From Candidatus Poribacteria bacterium (lineage in GTDB: Bacteria; Poribacteria; WGA-4E; WGA-3G), in NCBI GenBank assembly GCA_003635315.1, contig PYJD01000024.1, forward strand, positions 62,001 to 126,000: DNA of 64,000 bases, written 5' to 3'. The notes below the pieces were generated by a model. It was not told where the DNA came from. It made no database searches and saw only the letters and a program-made list of their open reading frames with translations. Below are positions 48,186 to 57,421 of this stretch, piece after piece. Positions within the stretch are counted from its first letter, which is position 1. The number at the start of each line of letters is the position of its first letter. The translations under genes and the position numbers were made by a program.

Positions 48186-48815
48186 TTAGGTTGTTTCTGT
48201 ATTTTCTTTAGCTTCTGCACCTACAGCGTCTTCTTCTTCAGTATCAGGAACATCTTCATCAGTTGTACCTTCAGTTTTTTCGTGTTCATACCATTCTGTC
48301 TTTGTGAAGAGTCTCTTTAGAAATGGTACATCTGATCGTCTTGCGACAGTTTGTGTCTTTATTTTTTCTTGTAACTTTAATAGACCTTCTATAAGAGCTT
48401 CGGGTCTTGGAGGACACCCAGGTACATAAACATCAACAGGGATAATCCTATCAACACCTTTTAGCACGTGGTATCCGTGTTGCCAGTATGGTCCACCACT
48501 TGTAGCACAACTTCCCATAGAAATAACATATTTTGGTTCAGGCATCTGCTCATATAGGCGTTTTATACGAGTTGCCATTTTAAGGGTAACAGTTCCAGAA
48601 ATCACCATTAAGTCGGATTGCCGGGGTGTAGCACGAGGAACACCAGCGCCAAATCTGTCCAAGTCATAATTTGAGGCAGCGGTTGCCATAAATTCAATAG
48701 CACAGCATGCAAGACCAAATGTCATGGGCCATAGGGCAGAGGAACGTGCCCAGTTGGCAACTGCATCAACTGATGTAACTATGAGATTCTTATCAAGTTT
48801 ATCATCAATTATCAT
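48186..48815 (-). CDS. nuoB: NADH-quinone oxidoreductase subunit B (second copy)
   Basis: Cluster N2 subunit. Ligand motifs are [22 protein letters not shown] and [11 protein letters not shown]. It is 209 residues, with a C-terminal tail of about 30 residues rich in Glu and Thr that the first copy lacks. It overlaps nuoA by 11 bases. Note that the first copy has GACASCGG where this one has GSCATSGG; the cysteine needed for N2 is kept in each. Confidence 0.95.
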   Translation of the reverse strand: MIIDDKLDKNLIVTSVDAVANWARSSALWPMTFGLACCAIEFMATAASNYDLDRFGAGVPRATPRQSDLMVISGTVTLKMATRIKRLYEQMPEPKYVISMGSCATSGGPYWQHGYHVLKGVDRIIPVDVYVPGCPPRPEALIEGLLKLQEKIKTQTVARRSDVPFLKRLFTKTEWYEHEKTEGTTDEDVPDTEEEDAVGAEAKENTETT

Positions 48816-49215
48816 AACTTTCCTCTCTTTGGATGGACTGAATTTCTAATTGTGTAGATCGTATCCATTCAAGGTCACCTTTTGCCCATACATAAGCGAG
48901 ACCTACTAAAAGAATAGCGATAAAAACGAGCATCTCCAAGAAGGCAATGTAACCGATACTTCGGAAAACCACTGCCCACGGTAGAAGGAAAACCACCTCA
49001 ACATCAAAGATTAAGAAGATGAGCGCGATGACATAGAAACGCGTGTTGAACTTAATCCGCGTATCACCGACGGGATCTTCACCACATTCATAAGGGATGT
49101 ATTTTTCTCCGGAAAACAACTTCGTATGAAGTAAACGCGAGACAGTCAAATTTAATACAACAAATAGACATCCGACAATAACAAATATCAGAACATTTGC
49201 GAAATGAAACAGCAT
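48805..49215 (-). CDS. nuoA: NADH-quinone oxidoreductase subunit A (second copy)
   Basis: Three-helix membrane subunit of complex I. Loop [22 protein letters not shown] and helix [19 protein letters not shown] are visible. Length 136. It is the first gene of the second operon; an AAGGA ribosome-binding site precedes the ATG. A TATAAT stands about 50 bases upstream of the ATG without a good -35 partner. Confidence 0.95.
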   Translation of the reverse strand: MLFHFANVLIFVIVGCLFVVLNLTVSRLLHTKLFSGEKYIPYECGEDPVGDTRIKFNTRFYVIALIFLIFDVEVVFLLPWAVVFRSIGYIAFLEMLVFIAILLVGLAYVWAKGDLEWIRSTQLEIQSIQREESYDN

Positions 49216-49465
49216 GACTTATCCTTGTTTAGCAGTGGTGTCTCGGTTAGTATAGTGTCCTGTGGAGTGTAATTATAACCGCTTAAAGTATATCTTAGTT
49301 ACGCAGGATTTTGCAAGAAAAAATAATGCAACTCACGTATTTCCGTTATCTAATTACGGGTATATGACGTATCTATTTATCACATTATTCATGCTTTTTT
49401 ATTTGCATTCAAAACAGAAGTTTGTAATAATTTAACAGGTTCGAATTAGTTTGAAGGAGTAGGCA

Positions 49466-50236
49466 ATGTTTAGTTGTGATTATCATATTCATACACAACT
49501 TTCAGAATGTGCGGAGAATGACTTTAGTATAGAGAAGATTATAGAATATCAACAAGAACACGGTTTAGAATCAATAGGAATAACGGATCATGATTACAGT
49601 TATCAGTCTAAAGTAAAGACTATTCAGTCTGCGCGACAATCCATCAAAGATGCTGAACCGTCTATTGATGTGCATTTTGGTGTTGAATCACAGATGCTTG
49701 ATTATCAGGTTACATCCATCAAGATTCGTATGGCATCCTATTTCGATTATGTGCTGATGGCACCAAACCATTACCATCTTCGCGGTGTTGAACGTCCAAA
49801 AAGTATTCGTGATCCGAGACGGGTAGCACTCCACGAAATCTATATGTTTGAGGCGGCGATTGCTTCTCCTATCACAGATGCTGTTATCCATCCTTTTCTT
49901 TTATCCCCTGACGTCTTTCAACACTCACCTGAGACACTTGCTGCATTTGGGCAAGAGATGATGAATAACATTGAACATAAACGGTTAATTTATCAATTAG
50001 ATCTCGCATCCCAAAGAGGTCTTGGTATTGAGCTAACCCCAAAGATTATCCGCTATAATCAGCACCACCTGATAGACTTCTATCAGTTATGTTTAGAACG
50101 GGATGTGAAACTGCTTATTGGCAGTGATGCACATAACATAAAACAGTTGGAAGAGTTATCACTTATTTCCCCGATTATTAAAGATTTAGGTATCACAGAA
50201 AAAAATCTGTGGCATCCTAACAATTCTAATATTTAG
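49466..50236 (+). CDS. PHP-domain protein (histidinol-phosphatase-like)
   Basis: A 256-residue metal-dependent phosphoesterase-type protein. Metal ligands are seen in DYHIHTQLSECAEND and ITDHDYSYQ near the N terminus, and further His/Asp residues in DAVIHPFLL and LLIGSDAHNIKQLEEL. The layout matches the PHP superfamily that includes HisJ/HisK histidinol phosphatases. No his genes are nearby, so the substrate is open. A GAAGGAG site precedes the ATG. It is read away from the second complex I operon. Confidence 0.85.
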   Translation: MFSCDYHIHTQLSECAENDFSIEKIIEYQQEHGLESIGITDHDYSYQSKVKTIQSARQSIKDAEPSIDVHFGVESQMLDYQVTSIKIRMASYFDYVLMAPNHYHLRGVERPKSIRDPRRVALHEIYMFEAAIASPITDAVIHPFLLSPDVFQHSPETLAAFGQEMMNNIEHKRLIYQLDLASQRGLGIELTPKIIRYNQHHLIDFYQLCLERDVKLLIGSDAHNIKQLEELSLISPIIKDLGITEKNLWHPNNSNI

Positions 50237-50352
50237 ATTAGAATTTACGCAAAATCCATTCCTATCCTGCAGAATTGGAAGATTGGAAGACAGGAAGGAT
50301 GGAAGTTCAGTAATATACGTTTGGGAAAGATTAACCGTAGTTTGAAATCTAT

Positions 50353-50574
50353 CTATTGGGGTGTATCCAGATCTAAGGAGATAAAACGGAAGCCGGTGGG
50401 TTTGAGTTTTTCAACAAGTTCAGATCGTAATTCCATGACACGAGAGAATTGGGATTCGGAGACTTGTATTCTTAGGACCGGTAAATGATCAAATAGGGAT
50501 GCACCATCTATATTAAAGTCTTTTAAGAGAACTTTGGCTTGTTCTAAAGGAGAAATTTCTGTTTCCATTCCCAT
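50353..50574 (-). CDS. Small protein resembling the C-terminal part of LarE
   Basis: A 73-residue protein whose sequence LRIQVSESQFSRVMELRSEL followed by VEKLKPTGFRFISLDLD follows the pattern of the C-terminal end of LarE/TIGR00268 sulfur transferases (ARIEV...ll.lr.eiv.kLk.lGF.yVtLDL). The N-terminal PP-loop ATPase part of LarE is absent. Its ATG directly follows the stop of the SDR gene (TAAATG), so the two are translationally coupled. Whether it is a functional small protein or a remnant cannot be told. Confidence 0.5.
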   Translation of the reverse strand: MGMETEISPLEQAKVLLKDFNIDGASLFDHLPVLRIQVSESQFSRVMELRSELVEKLKPTGFRFISLDLDTPQ

Positions 50575-51381
50575 TTATTTTTGTCTTCTCCAATCACTTC
50601 CTGCCATAAAACCGCCATCAACAAATACCATTTGCCCTGTAACAAAATCGGATGCATTCGAAGCGAAAAATATGGTTAACCCGGCAAGGTCTTCCGGTTC
50701 ACCCCATCTGTCTGCGGGTGTCCGATTAAGAATCCATTCGTTTCGACTATCTTCTCTGGCAGGAGCTGTCATTTCAGTACGGATGAAACCTGGGGCAATA
50801 CCATTAACTTGAATGTTATATTCTGCCCATTCAACAGCAAGCAGTTTTGTCAGTTGTAAGAGTCCACCTTTTGCTGCAGTGTAGGCAACACTTGTTGGAA
50901 GTCCAATCGCGGATGTAAGTGAAAGAGTATTGATTACTTTTCCAGAATTCTGTTTTTGCATGTGCTTGCCACATGCTTTTGCAAGAAAGAATGCACCTTT
51001 AAGATTAATATCCGTAACAAAATCCCAGTCAGATTCATTAAAATCCAATGCGGGGTTTCGTATATTCACACCTGCATTATTCACCAGCACATCAATTTTA
51101 CCGAATATTTCCACAGTATCCTTCACAAGTGAATCGATCTCATTAAGCTTACTGATATCTGCTTGAATTGGTACGATTTTCCTACCTGTCTGATCAGTGA
51201 TTTCATCTGCGACAGTATTAAGGGTATCCTGTTCTCTGCCTACAATGACGAGATTTGATCCTGCACCGGCAAGACCTTCAGCCATGGCTCTACCGATACC
51301 TCTGCTGGCACCACTTACTATGCTAACTTTGTTGTCCAAGCTGAAATGTTTGACGGTGTCTACTGCGGATTTTTGATTCAT
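50575..51381 (-). CDS. Short-chain dehydrogenase/reductase family protein
   Basis: A 268-residue SDR oxidoreductase. NAD(P) motif SGASRGIGRAMAEGLAGAG, the NNAG motif in VLVNNAGVNIRNP, and the catalytic Ser-Tyr-Lys in TLSLTSAIGLPTSVAYTAAKGG are all present. The C-terminal region AGLTIFFASNASDFVTGQMVFVDGG is typical of glucose- or 3-oxoacyl-type dehydrogenases. Substrate not identifiable. It follows the vWA gene by 14 bases on the same strand and is coupled to the LarE-C-like gene. Confidence 0.93.
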   Translation of the reverse strand: MNQKSAVDTVKHFSLDNKVSIVSGASRGIGRAMAEGLAGAGSNLVIVGREQDTLNTVADEITDQTGRKIVPIQADISKLNEIDSLVKDTVEIFGKIDVLVNNAGVNIRNPALDFNESDWDFVTDINLKGAFFLAKACGKHMQKQNSGKVINTLSLTSAIGLPTSVAYTAAKGGLLQLTKLLAVEWAEYNIQVNGIAPGFIRTEMTAPAREDSRNEWILNRTPADRWGEPEDLAGLTIFFASNASDFVTGQMVFVDGGFMAGSDWRRQK

Positions 51382-51394
51382 TAAATGTTCCTTA

Positions 51395-52597
51395 CTACTT
51401 TTTCTTACCTGTCTGTTTATTCAATTCATTTAACTTCTCTGAACCTACTAATTTTATCTCTCCACTATGTTCATAAGCGAGTGAGGTGAGTAGGTGTCCT
51501 CCTGGCGAACGGATAGGGTCAACCTCCAAGGCAACGACAAATATTCTCGCTTTCTTGGTATTTCGTTGTCGGACATATTCAAGTATTGTCTCTGTATCTG
51601 TCTCAATATCCTGTCCTTTAATTGTTGTAGGAAGTCCGTCCGTCACCAGAAAAATTACAGATGAATCATCTTTTAATGCTCTGTCAAGTGCTGCAAGAAT
51701 ATTCGTACCCGTATTATATTGGATTGTTTCAGGTGTGAATGTATCAAGATAATTGAGGGCACGTTTAATATTGAGCTCATTTGCATCCAAAAGTCTCTCA
51801 CTCATCATACGTGCAGTAGACGAGAATGGAATAATATTAAACTTATCATCGCTTCCTAACATTAATACTGAATCTTTCACAGCATTAATTGCCAGAGAAA
51901 GTTTGTTTAATCCTGCGGCTTGCATACTTGCGGAAATATCCAAACAGTAGACAACATCTTGTGGACCATCAAGGCTATTAAGGTATTTAATCATCCCCAG
52001 TGGATCATTCATTCCAGAATGTCCACCACCTTCTAATAGACCGTCTCCTCCGCCATCACCGGAATACCCGCGAAAACGTCCCGATCCATCTCCACGTGCC
52101 CGAACCCTACCCGTGACTACACCTTTTCCATCTGTCCTACCGGGTTGCGACACAAGACGACTTAGGTTGGATGCTTGCGCTTCTCGCAATTTGGCATCCG
52201 TCATCAAGTCTGGGATGAGTTCTTCTATCGGAGCATTATTCACTTCAACATCATGTATGACGATATTCTCGCTAAATTTTACAACTTCATCACGTTCATT
52301 TTTTGCAGCTTCAAATTTCTTTTTCTCTGCATCTTTTGCTAATTTCTCATTAGGTTTGAGCATTTTTTGAGATAACGGTGGCTTCGGTCTGTTCCTACGT
52401 TCAGGTGGAGGTTTATTAAGCGCAAACAGGTCAAATGCCAATACATCAGATTGATCGTTCTGTATTGGTCCTATAGGTAGAAATAGATAAACCATTGCTA
52501 CACTCATGTGGAATATCAATGACAGCATTATTACTGAACGCATTCGTGTTCTTCTTTTTTCTTTTTCGATCATCCGTTCCGTCATGTCTTGTAACAT
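51395..52597 (-). CDS. Membrane-anchored von Willebrand factor A domain protein
   Basis: A 400-residue protein with one N-terminal transmembrane helix (about 21-43, SVIMLSLIFHMSVAMVYLF), a proline/lysine-rich linker, a glycine-rich stretch (SGRFRGYSGDGGGDGLLEGGG), and a vWA domain (about 210-390). The metal-site (MIDAS) motifs are VYCLDISASM, then a Thr in NTGTNI and an Asp in VTDGLP. It probably faces the periplasm or is a TonB-like inner-membrane protein (inference). Ligand unknown. Confidence 0.88.
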   Translation of the reverse strand: MLQDMTERMIEKEKRRTRMRSVIMLSLIFHMSVAMVYLFLPIGPIQNDQSDVLAFDLFALNKPPPERRNRPKPPLSQKMLKPNEKLAKDAEKKKFEAAKNERDEVVKFSENIVIHDVEVNNAPIEELIPDLMTDAKLREAQASNLSRLVSQPGRTDGKGVVTGRVRARGDGSGRFRGYSGDGGGDGLLEGGGHSGMNDPLGMIKYLNSLDGPQDVVYCLDISASMQAAGLNKLSLAINAVKDSVLMLGSDDKFNIIPFSSTARMMSERLLDANELNIKRALNYLDTFTPETIQYNTGTNILAALDRALKDDSSVIFLVTDGLPTTIKGQDIETDTETILEYVRQRNTKKARIFVVALEVDPIRSPGGHLLTSLAYEHSGEIKLVGSEKLNELNKQTGKKK

Positions 52598-52629
52598 TTA
52601 TAAATCTCCCAATATTCGTCAGTGTGACT

Positions 52630-53142
52630 TCAATCACTATTTACCGGTGTATTCTCTAATGTATGAATCCACTCGTTCCCTTCAGGTGTAATTTCATAGT
52701 AAGTATGATTTCTATGTTTTATCCATTTTCCTTTAACAATATTCTTTCGATAATGAATTATACGTCCTTCCACACGTTTTAAACCGCCAAGTTCCCGTAG
52801 TTTTTTATGTCTATCTTGTATTTCATCTAATGGTATATGGAGGGTTTCTGCGACGACTTTGGAATAATCCATCCCCATTTCTTGATGGTGTTTTAGTATT
52901 AGATAATCTGTCTGGTCTAATTGTTCAATTTCTTTAGGAATTTCTTGTTTAGAATCTGATGTCTGGGTTTGTTTGATTTCAGTCCATGTAATATCCAATA
53001 GTCTTTCTGGTCTCAAGCTGGAAATTGATTGACAGGTTGAATCGTGGACAGTGATAATCCCTTCCTCTTTAAAATAGCCGACAATACTGTCGTCTTCCTC
53101 TGGTATACAGCATTTTGCAATTTTGTATGTAAGTTCAGGCAT
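52630..53142 (-). CDS. RIS-type zinc finger fused to a winged-helix-like region (RelA/SpoT-derived)
   Basis: A 170-residue protein. The first 55 residues match the RelA/SpoT RIS domain: IAKCCIPEEDDSIVGYFKEEG, then ITVHDSTCQ and ERLLDITW. Cys11, Cys12, His33 and Cys37 have the same spacing (CC, then +21 His, then +4 Cys) as the RIS zinc site of RelA. The rest (about 70-165) looks like a winged-helix region of the DUF2250 type, ending in KHRNHTYYEITPEGNEWI. No synthetase or hydrolase domain is present, so it is not a ppGpp enzyme. A regulatory role at ribosomes or on DNA is an inference. Confidence 0.65.
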   Translation of the reverse strand: MPELTYKIAKCCIPEEDDSIVGYFKEEGIITVHDSTCQSISSLRPERLLDITWTEIKQTQTSDSKQEIPKEIEQLDQTDYLILKHHQEMGMDYSKVVAETLHIPLDEIQDRHKKLRELGGLKRVEGRIIHYRKNIVKGKWIKHRNHTYYEITPEGNEWIHTLENTPVNSD

Positions 53143-53167
53143 AGATATTTGTCAGGTTATAGCCTTA

Positions 53168-54439
53168 TTATCGAGAAAGGGCACGGTATCCAATATCTTT
53201 TCGGCAATATGCTTCATAAAAATGGATTTCCGATACACCTCTATATGCTGTTTCTATCGCTGTTTTTAAGTTCTCACCTAACGCTGTTACCCCTAATACG
53301 CGTCCACCTGCAGTAACGACGTTCCCATTATCTTGTTTAGTTCCTGCGTGGAATACGTTAACCCCTTCAATAGATTCTGCTTCTGGTATACCTGTAATCG
53401 CTTTACCAGTTTGGTATAGATCAGGATATCCTCCGGATGCCATTACCACACACGCTGCAGCTTCTGTATACCATTCAACATCAGTGTGCTGGTCTAATGA
53501 TCCATCAATACACGCCAATAATAGTGGGATTAAATCACTCTTTAGACGGGGTAATAACACTTGTGCTTCTGGATCACCGAATCGACAATTGTATTCCAAT
53601 ACCTTCGGACCGGTTTCTGTCATCATAAGACCAACATATAATACACCTTTAAAGGTGCACCCTATTTCTGCCATCCCATTTATTGTAGGGTAGACAATTT
53701 GTTCCATAACATAGTCGTGAATATCGGGAGTGATAACAGGTGCAGGAGAATATGCTCCCATACCACCGGTGTTTTTTCCTATGTCACCGTCTTGGGACAT
53801 CTTGTGGTCTTGTGAACTCACAAAAGGAAAACAGTGTGTTCCATCTGAAAGGACAGTGAATGATGCCTCTTCTCCGATTAACTCCTCTTCAATAACAACG
53901 CTATTGCCTGCGTCTCCGAAGGCTCTATCCACCATTATCGTCTTTACGGCTTGAATAGCTTCATCAATGCTACGTCCCGGTATTACACCTTTTCCAGCTG
54001 CGAGTCCATCTGCTTTTACAAAAACGGATGTACCTATATTTTTGATATACTCAATTGCCTGATCTGCATCTGTGAATGTTCTGTGTAATGCAGTGGGTAT
54101 CCCTTTTTTCGTCATTAACTGCTTGGCAAAATCTTTACTACCTTCAAGTTGTGCAGCCTTTTTATTGGGTCCGAAAACTGTTAGGTTGTGTTCGTTAAAA
54201 ATATCTACAATACCTTCTGCCAATGGAGCTTCCGGTCCAACAACAGTTAAATCAATATCATTCGAATTTGCCCAGTTTGCAAGATCAAAATAGTCATCAC
54301 CGATAGAGACTGTCTCTGCGATTTGAGCTATGCCAGCGTTGCTGGGGGTACAGTAGATTTTTTCTACCAATGGACTCTGTGCAATTTTCCAGACAAGTGT
54401 ATGTTCCCTGCCACCTTGTCCGATAACCAGTATTTTCAA
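53168..54439 (-). CDS. purD: Phosphoribosylamine-glycine ligase
   Basis: ATP-grasp enzyme of purine synthesis that joins phosphoribosylamine and glycine. The N-terminal motif GQGGREHTLVWKIAQSP, the ATP-grasp segment VFVKADGLAAGKGVIPG, and the metal-site region EYNCRFGDPEAQVLLPRL are visible. Length 423 is normal. It is on the minus strand with the RIS gene 26 bases downstream; the two may be cotranscribed. The neighbouring spacer to the right is repeat-rich. Confidence 0.95.
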   Translation of the reverse strand: MKILVIGQGGREHTLVWKIAQSPLVEKIYCTPSNAGIAQIAETVSIGDDYFDLANWANSNDIDLTVVGPEAPLAEGIVDIFNEHNLTVFGPNKKAAQLEGSKDFAKQLMTKKGIPTALHRTFTDADQAIEYIKNIGTSVFVKADGLAAGKGVIPGRSIDEAIQAVKTIMVDRAFGDAGNSVVIEEELIGEEASFTVLSDGTHCFPFVSSQDHKMSQDGDIGKNTGGMGAYSPAPVITPDIHDYVMEQIVYPTINGMAEIGCTFKGVLYVGLMMTETGPKVLEYNCRFGDPEAQVLLPRLKSDLIPLLLACIDGSLDQHTDVEWYTEAAACVVMASGGYPDLYQTGKAITGIPEAESIEGVNVFHAGTKQDNGNVVTAGGRVLGVTALGENLKTAIETAYRGVSEIHFYEAYCRKDIGYRALSR

Positions 54440-54656
54440 ACGAGTATTCCTTTGTTTTGAATGGGTTATATCATCACTATTTTATCAGAATATTGCCATC
54501 TATTCAATATAAAGTTTGTAACGTATAAATGAAATAACGCATCATTATTCTCATACAATTATTTTGACAATTATCAGATATTTAAGTTTGGTCTAATCCT
54601 ATAGTATTTAATTGAATCAAAACACAAGCTGATATTGCTGATAAATCAATGGTAAA

Positions 54657-54723
54657 AAAAACAGACATTTAATCCTAATATACACATAAAAAATTGGGGG
54701 TAAAAACAGACATTTAATCCTAA
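54657..54723. repeat. Two direct repeats of 22 bases
   Basis: AAAAACAGACATTTAATCCTAA is shorter than the limit of quotation by little, so I give it as the unit at 54657-54678 and 54702-54723; the copies are identical and 45 bases apart. It is not periodic beyond two copies. Confidence 0.7.
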
Positions 54724-54778
54724 ATTCTCTGTTGATAATTCGTGCTATTGGTTTATTCATCAATCCATCGAAAAAATG

Positions 54779-54814
54779 AAAAATGTTACACTTTTTGACA
54801 CATTCTGTGTCATT
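54779..54814. repeat. 36-base dispersed repeat, second copy
   Basis: Identical over 36 bases to 11361-11396. It contains TGACACA-TTC-TGTGTCA, an inverted repeat with seven-base arms. Both copies lie in repeat-rich intergenic spacers about 43 kb apart, which indicates a dispersed family. Confidence 0.85.
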
Positions 54815-55213
54815 GAAATTGGTGTAAATTACCCCTCTAACCTCTGTCATAGACTGACTTTACTCCACTTTAAATTAACTTTATAAGAATTTCCAAAAAG
54901 TGTGTTTTTGTGTTTTTGTTGTTCATGCTGATTTGACATTCCCAACCTGAATAATAAGGCTGATTTTTCGACATAAATAGAATTTTATATTTAGGATCAT
55001 TTTTATAGTTCGTCATCGTTTATTCCCCTAATTTATTCACTTGGAAAATGTCGTATCCATCATCACAATATCTCAAATAAATTTTCTGTGTTTGTAATAT
55101 ATGTATGTTAGATGTATGAGATTGATATTTCTTCAATTCATTTTATAGAAGATTTTAGAATCACTTTCGCGTTGTTATCCGTCTGGGTGCGAAAACAAAT
55201 CTCAACTCATTTC

Positions 55214-55272
55214 CTGTAGCACAAACTTTTAGTTTGTGTCGTATGTGCGCAAACTGAAAGTTTACGCTACAG
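55214..55272. mobile_element. Small inverted-repeat element (MITE-like)
   Basis: A 59-base element bounded by CTGTAGC and GCTACAG. Each half is itself palindromic: CAAACT-TTT-AGTTTG on the left and AAACT-GAA-AGTTT on the right, and the halves are near reverse complements of each other. No coding capacity. It is likely a palindromic repeat of a dispersed family. Confidence 0.65.
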
Positions 55273-55464
55273 CAGTGTAAAGATAATTACGGATTCCACT
55301 ATAATATGTGATCAATTCAGATAGAAATGGTATTTGATAATTTTATTCACAAACCACCTCTATTTTAATACTACAAACCTGTTACTTATTTTGTATTTTA
55401 AAGATATGATGTATTCTATTTTGTTTTTCTTCAACTTTTTTCTAATTTGGTGGTTTCTTTGGAA

Positions 55465-55492
55465 TTGATTGTCTGATTTCGTGTGGTATAAT
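55465..55492 (+). promoter_or_regulatory. Sigma-70-type promoter of the first WYL gene
   Basis: TTGATT and TATAAT are separated by 16 bases; transcription would begin near 55500, leaving a leader of about 35 bases that includes a GGAG ribosome-binding site. Confidence 0.7.
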
Positions 55493-55532
55493 GGTGATAT
55501 ATCTAAGAATAAACAGAATTTAGTGGAGTATT

Positions 55533-56507
55533 ATGTACCGCAAAAAACAGATGGCTCGGATTATAGAACTGGCACATTTAATCCATAATGAACCGCGAAA
55601 ATGGACTCGACCTCTGTTAGCAGAGCACTTTGAGGTTAATAAGACGACTATCCAGCGCGATATAAATCTGTTATCTGAAATGGGAATTGAGATTGTTCCA
55701 TGTCGTAAAGAGGGTTATGAGATGATATCCGATTTTTTCTTACCTCCTTTAAATCTTGACTTTAGGGAAACACTTGCTCTGGTGACCGCAGCAAGTTTTT
55801 ATCGGGGACCTGCAGGTGAAAATTCGGAGACTGTATTGAACCGTGCAATCGGAAAAATTACTGCTACACTACCAGAGAGTACAAGAGAAACTCTTAATCA
55901 ACTTGTTACCCTAAACGAAACTCCATATAGGAAGGTAAGTATAGTTGACGGGAAACAACCGTTTAGAGAGGAAATCTATGATGCAATTAGAGAACGGCAT
56001 AGTGTTAACATAGTCTATAATTCGTTTTATAGTGGTAAAAAGACTCGTCATAAGGTTTCACCTTATGGTGTGATATTCCGCAAAAATGCATGGTATCTAA
56101 TTGGCAGATCAGAAACTAAAAAGGAGATTCGCACATTTCGTATCAACCGTATTGAATCATTGCAGACAACGCAACGAGAATACATCATCCCTGAAGATTT
56201 CTCTATACAGAAATATCTTGAAAAGAGTTGGGATATAACACTCGGTCCTGATACGGATATAACAATTGATTTTACAAAGAAAATTGCTCCTTTAATTAAG
56301 GAGGTAAAATGGCATCTATCACAACAGATAACTACAAATGACGATGGGAGTATTCGTTTTGAGGTCACGGTTTCTGGATGGGAGGAAATAGGTTGGTGGG
56401 TCTTAGGATGGGGATATAATGCAAGAGTTCTGCAACCAACTGAATTAAAAGATTGGGTGGCAGATACAGCAATAAAAATGGTTGAAATATATCAACAGGA
56501 TAGTTGA
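55533..56507 (+). CDS. WYL-domain transcriptional regulator (first copy)
   Basis: A 324-residue regulator. It has an N-terminal winged helix-turn-helix (about 1-60, with RPLLAEHFEVNKTTIQRDINLL), a WYL domain (about 135-215, with KVSPYGVIFRKNAWYLIGRSETKKEIRTFRINRI, quoted in part) and a C-terminal WCX-type extension. WYL domains bind nucleotides or single-stranded DNA ligands and regulate defense, DNA repair and CRISPR genes. GGAG precedes the ATG, and the promoter above is clear. It opens a plus-strand regulatory group leading to a CRISPR effector operon. Confidence 0.9.
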   Translation: MYRKKQMARIIELAHLIHNEPRKWTRPLLAEHFEVNKTTIQRDINLLSEMGIEIVPCRKEGYEMISDFFLPPLNLDFRETLALVTAASFYRGPAGENSETVLNRAIGKITATLPESTRETLNQLVTLNETPYRKVSIVDGKQPFREEIYDAIRERHSVNIVYNSFYSGKKTRHKVSPYGVIFRKNAWYLIGRSETKKEIRTFRINRIESLQTTQREYIIPEDFSIQKYLEKSWDITLGPDTDITIDFTKKIAPLIKEVKWHLSQQITTNDDGSIRFEVTVSGWEEIGWWVLGWGYNARVLQPTELKDWVADTAIKMVEIYQQDS

Positions 56508-56695
56508 TATGACATGGCTATGATAAACACGGGAGTTTGATGAAAAATACAATAAAATCATCATTTTACTACAATTATCTCACATTTTATTGAATATTCT
56601 TACATATTTTCTTTTATCAGTAGCAGGTTTATGGAACTGGTGAGGTGTTACAATATATATTCAAGACATTAAATAGTATCCGATAGGAGGAGATT

Positions 56696-57421
56696 ATGTT
56701 TAATTTACGTTTTCCTGAATCTGAAATCCCATATTGGGCAGATCGATATGTAGAGTATGCTAATGAAGGAAACATAGAAATAGAACAAGGGTTAATGGAC
56801 TTAAGGTGTGTAGTACAGGATAGAGGGTATCTAACGAAAGAAGAACTATATCGAGTGGCTCATTGGAAGTCGCCAAGAAGATCTGGATTAGTGTTAGAAA
56901 ACAGCGAGGAGTCTGTAAATGATATTACAGCAAGAGCACTTGCTTCTGATGATGATAATGAAAAATATATTGAATTGACGAAACTAAAGGGGATCGGTGT
57001 ACCAATAGCATCAGCTATTCTCCATTTTTATGACAAAGGTATGTATCCAATTGTTGATATTCATGCCCTCTGGTCTTGCGGTCTTGAATGGACTGCAAGA
57101 ACGTCATACCCGTTTTGGGAGGAATATATACATTTCTGTCGTGGTCTTGCAGAAAGAAATGGTGTAGATATACGGACAGTTGATCGAGCATTGTGGCGAT
57201 TTTCTTATGATCATCCTGATAAAGAAATAACTTGGGAGGATATTCGGGAAAAATTAGAGGATTTAAAGGGTGGAAATAGATTCTCACCAGAACTTAAGGC
57301 TTATCTATTGATTGTCACCAAAAAATTATGTTCTCTCGGTATGTCGCTTGAGGAATGTGCAAGTATCTTAGGAATGTGGAAGGGTCCGTTAATTAGATGG
57401 AAAAATAGTGACGGGGATTGA
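56696..57421 (+). CDS. Helix-hairpin-helix (HhH) protein, DNA-glycosylase-like
   Basis: A 241-residue protein. The hairpin region ELTKLKGIGVPIASAILHFY, followed by PIVDIHALWSCG (Asp121), resembles HhH-GPD glycosylases. In that family a Lys follows GxG and an Asp sits about 20 residues on; here the Lys is missing but the Asp is present, so it may bind DNA rather than cut bases. The C-terminal half is helical and rich in charges. AGGAGGAG precedes the ATG at 56696. It lies between two WYL genes, so a shared regulated function is likely; the exact function is unknown. Confidence 0.65.
   Translation: MFNLRFPESEIPYWADRYVEYANEGNIEIEQGLMDLRCVVQDRGYLTKEELYRVAHWKSPRRSGLVLENSEESVNDITARALASDDDNEKYIELTKLKGIGVPIASAILHFYDKGMYPIVDIHALWSCGLEWTARTSYPFWEEYIHFCRGLAERNGVDIRTVDRALWRFSYDHPDKEITWEDIREKLEDLKGGNRFSPELKAYLLIVTKKLCSLGMSLEECASILGMWKGPLIRWKNSDGD

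Larger units (their letters stand above)
54440..55532. other. Repeat-rich intergenic region
   Basis: About 1.1 kb of AT-rich DNA between purD and the first WYL gene, which are read away from each other. It holds a 22-base direct repeat, the second copy of a 36-base repeat, and a palindromic MITE-like element, listed separately. Frames in it (for example a 77-codon one on the minus strand) run through repeats and are not supported as genes. Confidence 0.65.

Noticed and set aside
49299-50270. Further copies of the AGGACTTACG-type element (GTTACGCAGGATTTTGC near 49300 and TTTACGCAAAATCC near 50252)
   Set aside because: The similarity to the terminal repeat at 34087 is short and degenerate, and no paired inverted ends could be seen.
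54617-54850. A 77-codon minus-strand frame
   Set aside because: It is made largely of repeats and shares only the 36-base repeat with the other spacer; no ribosome-binding site or family.
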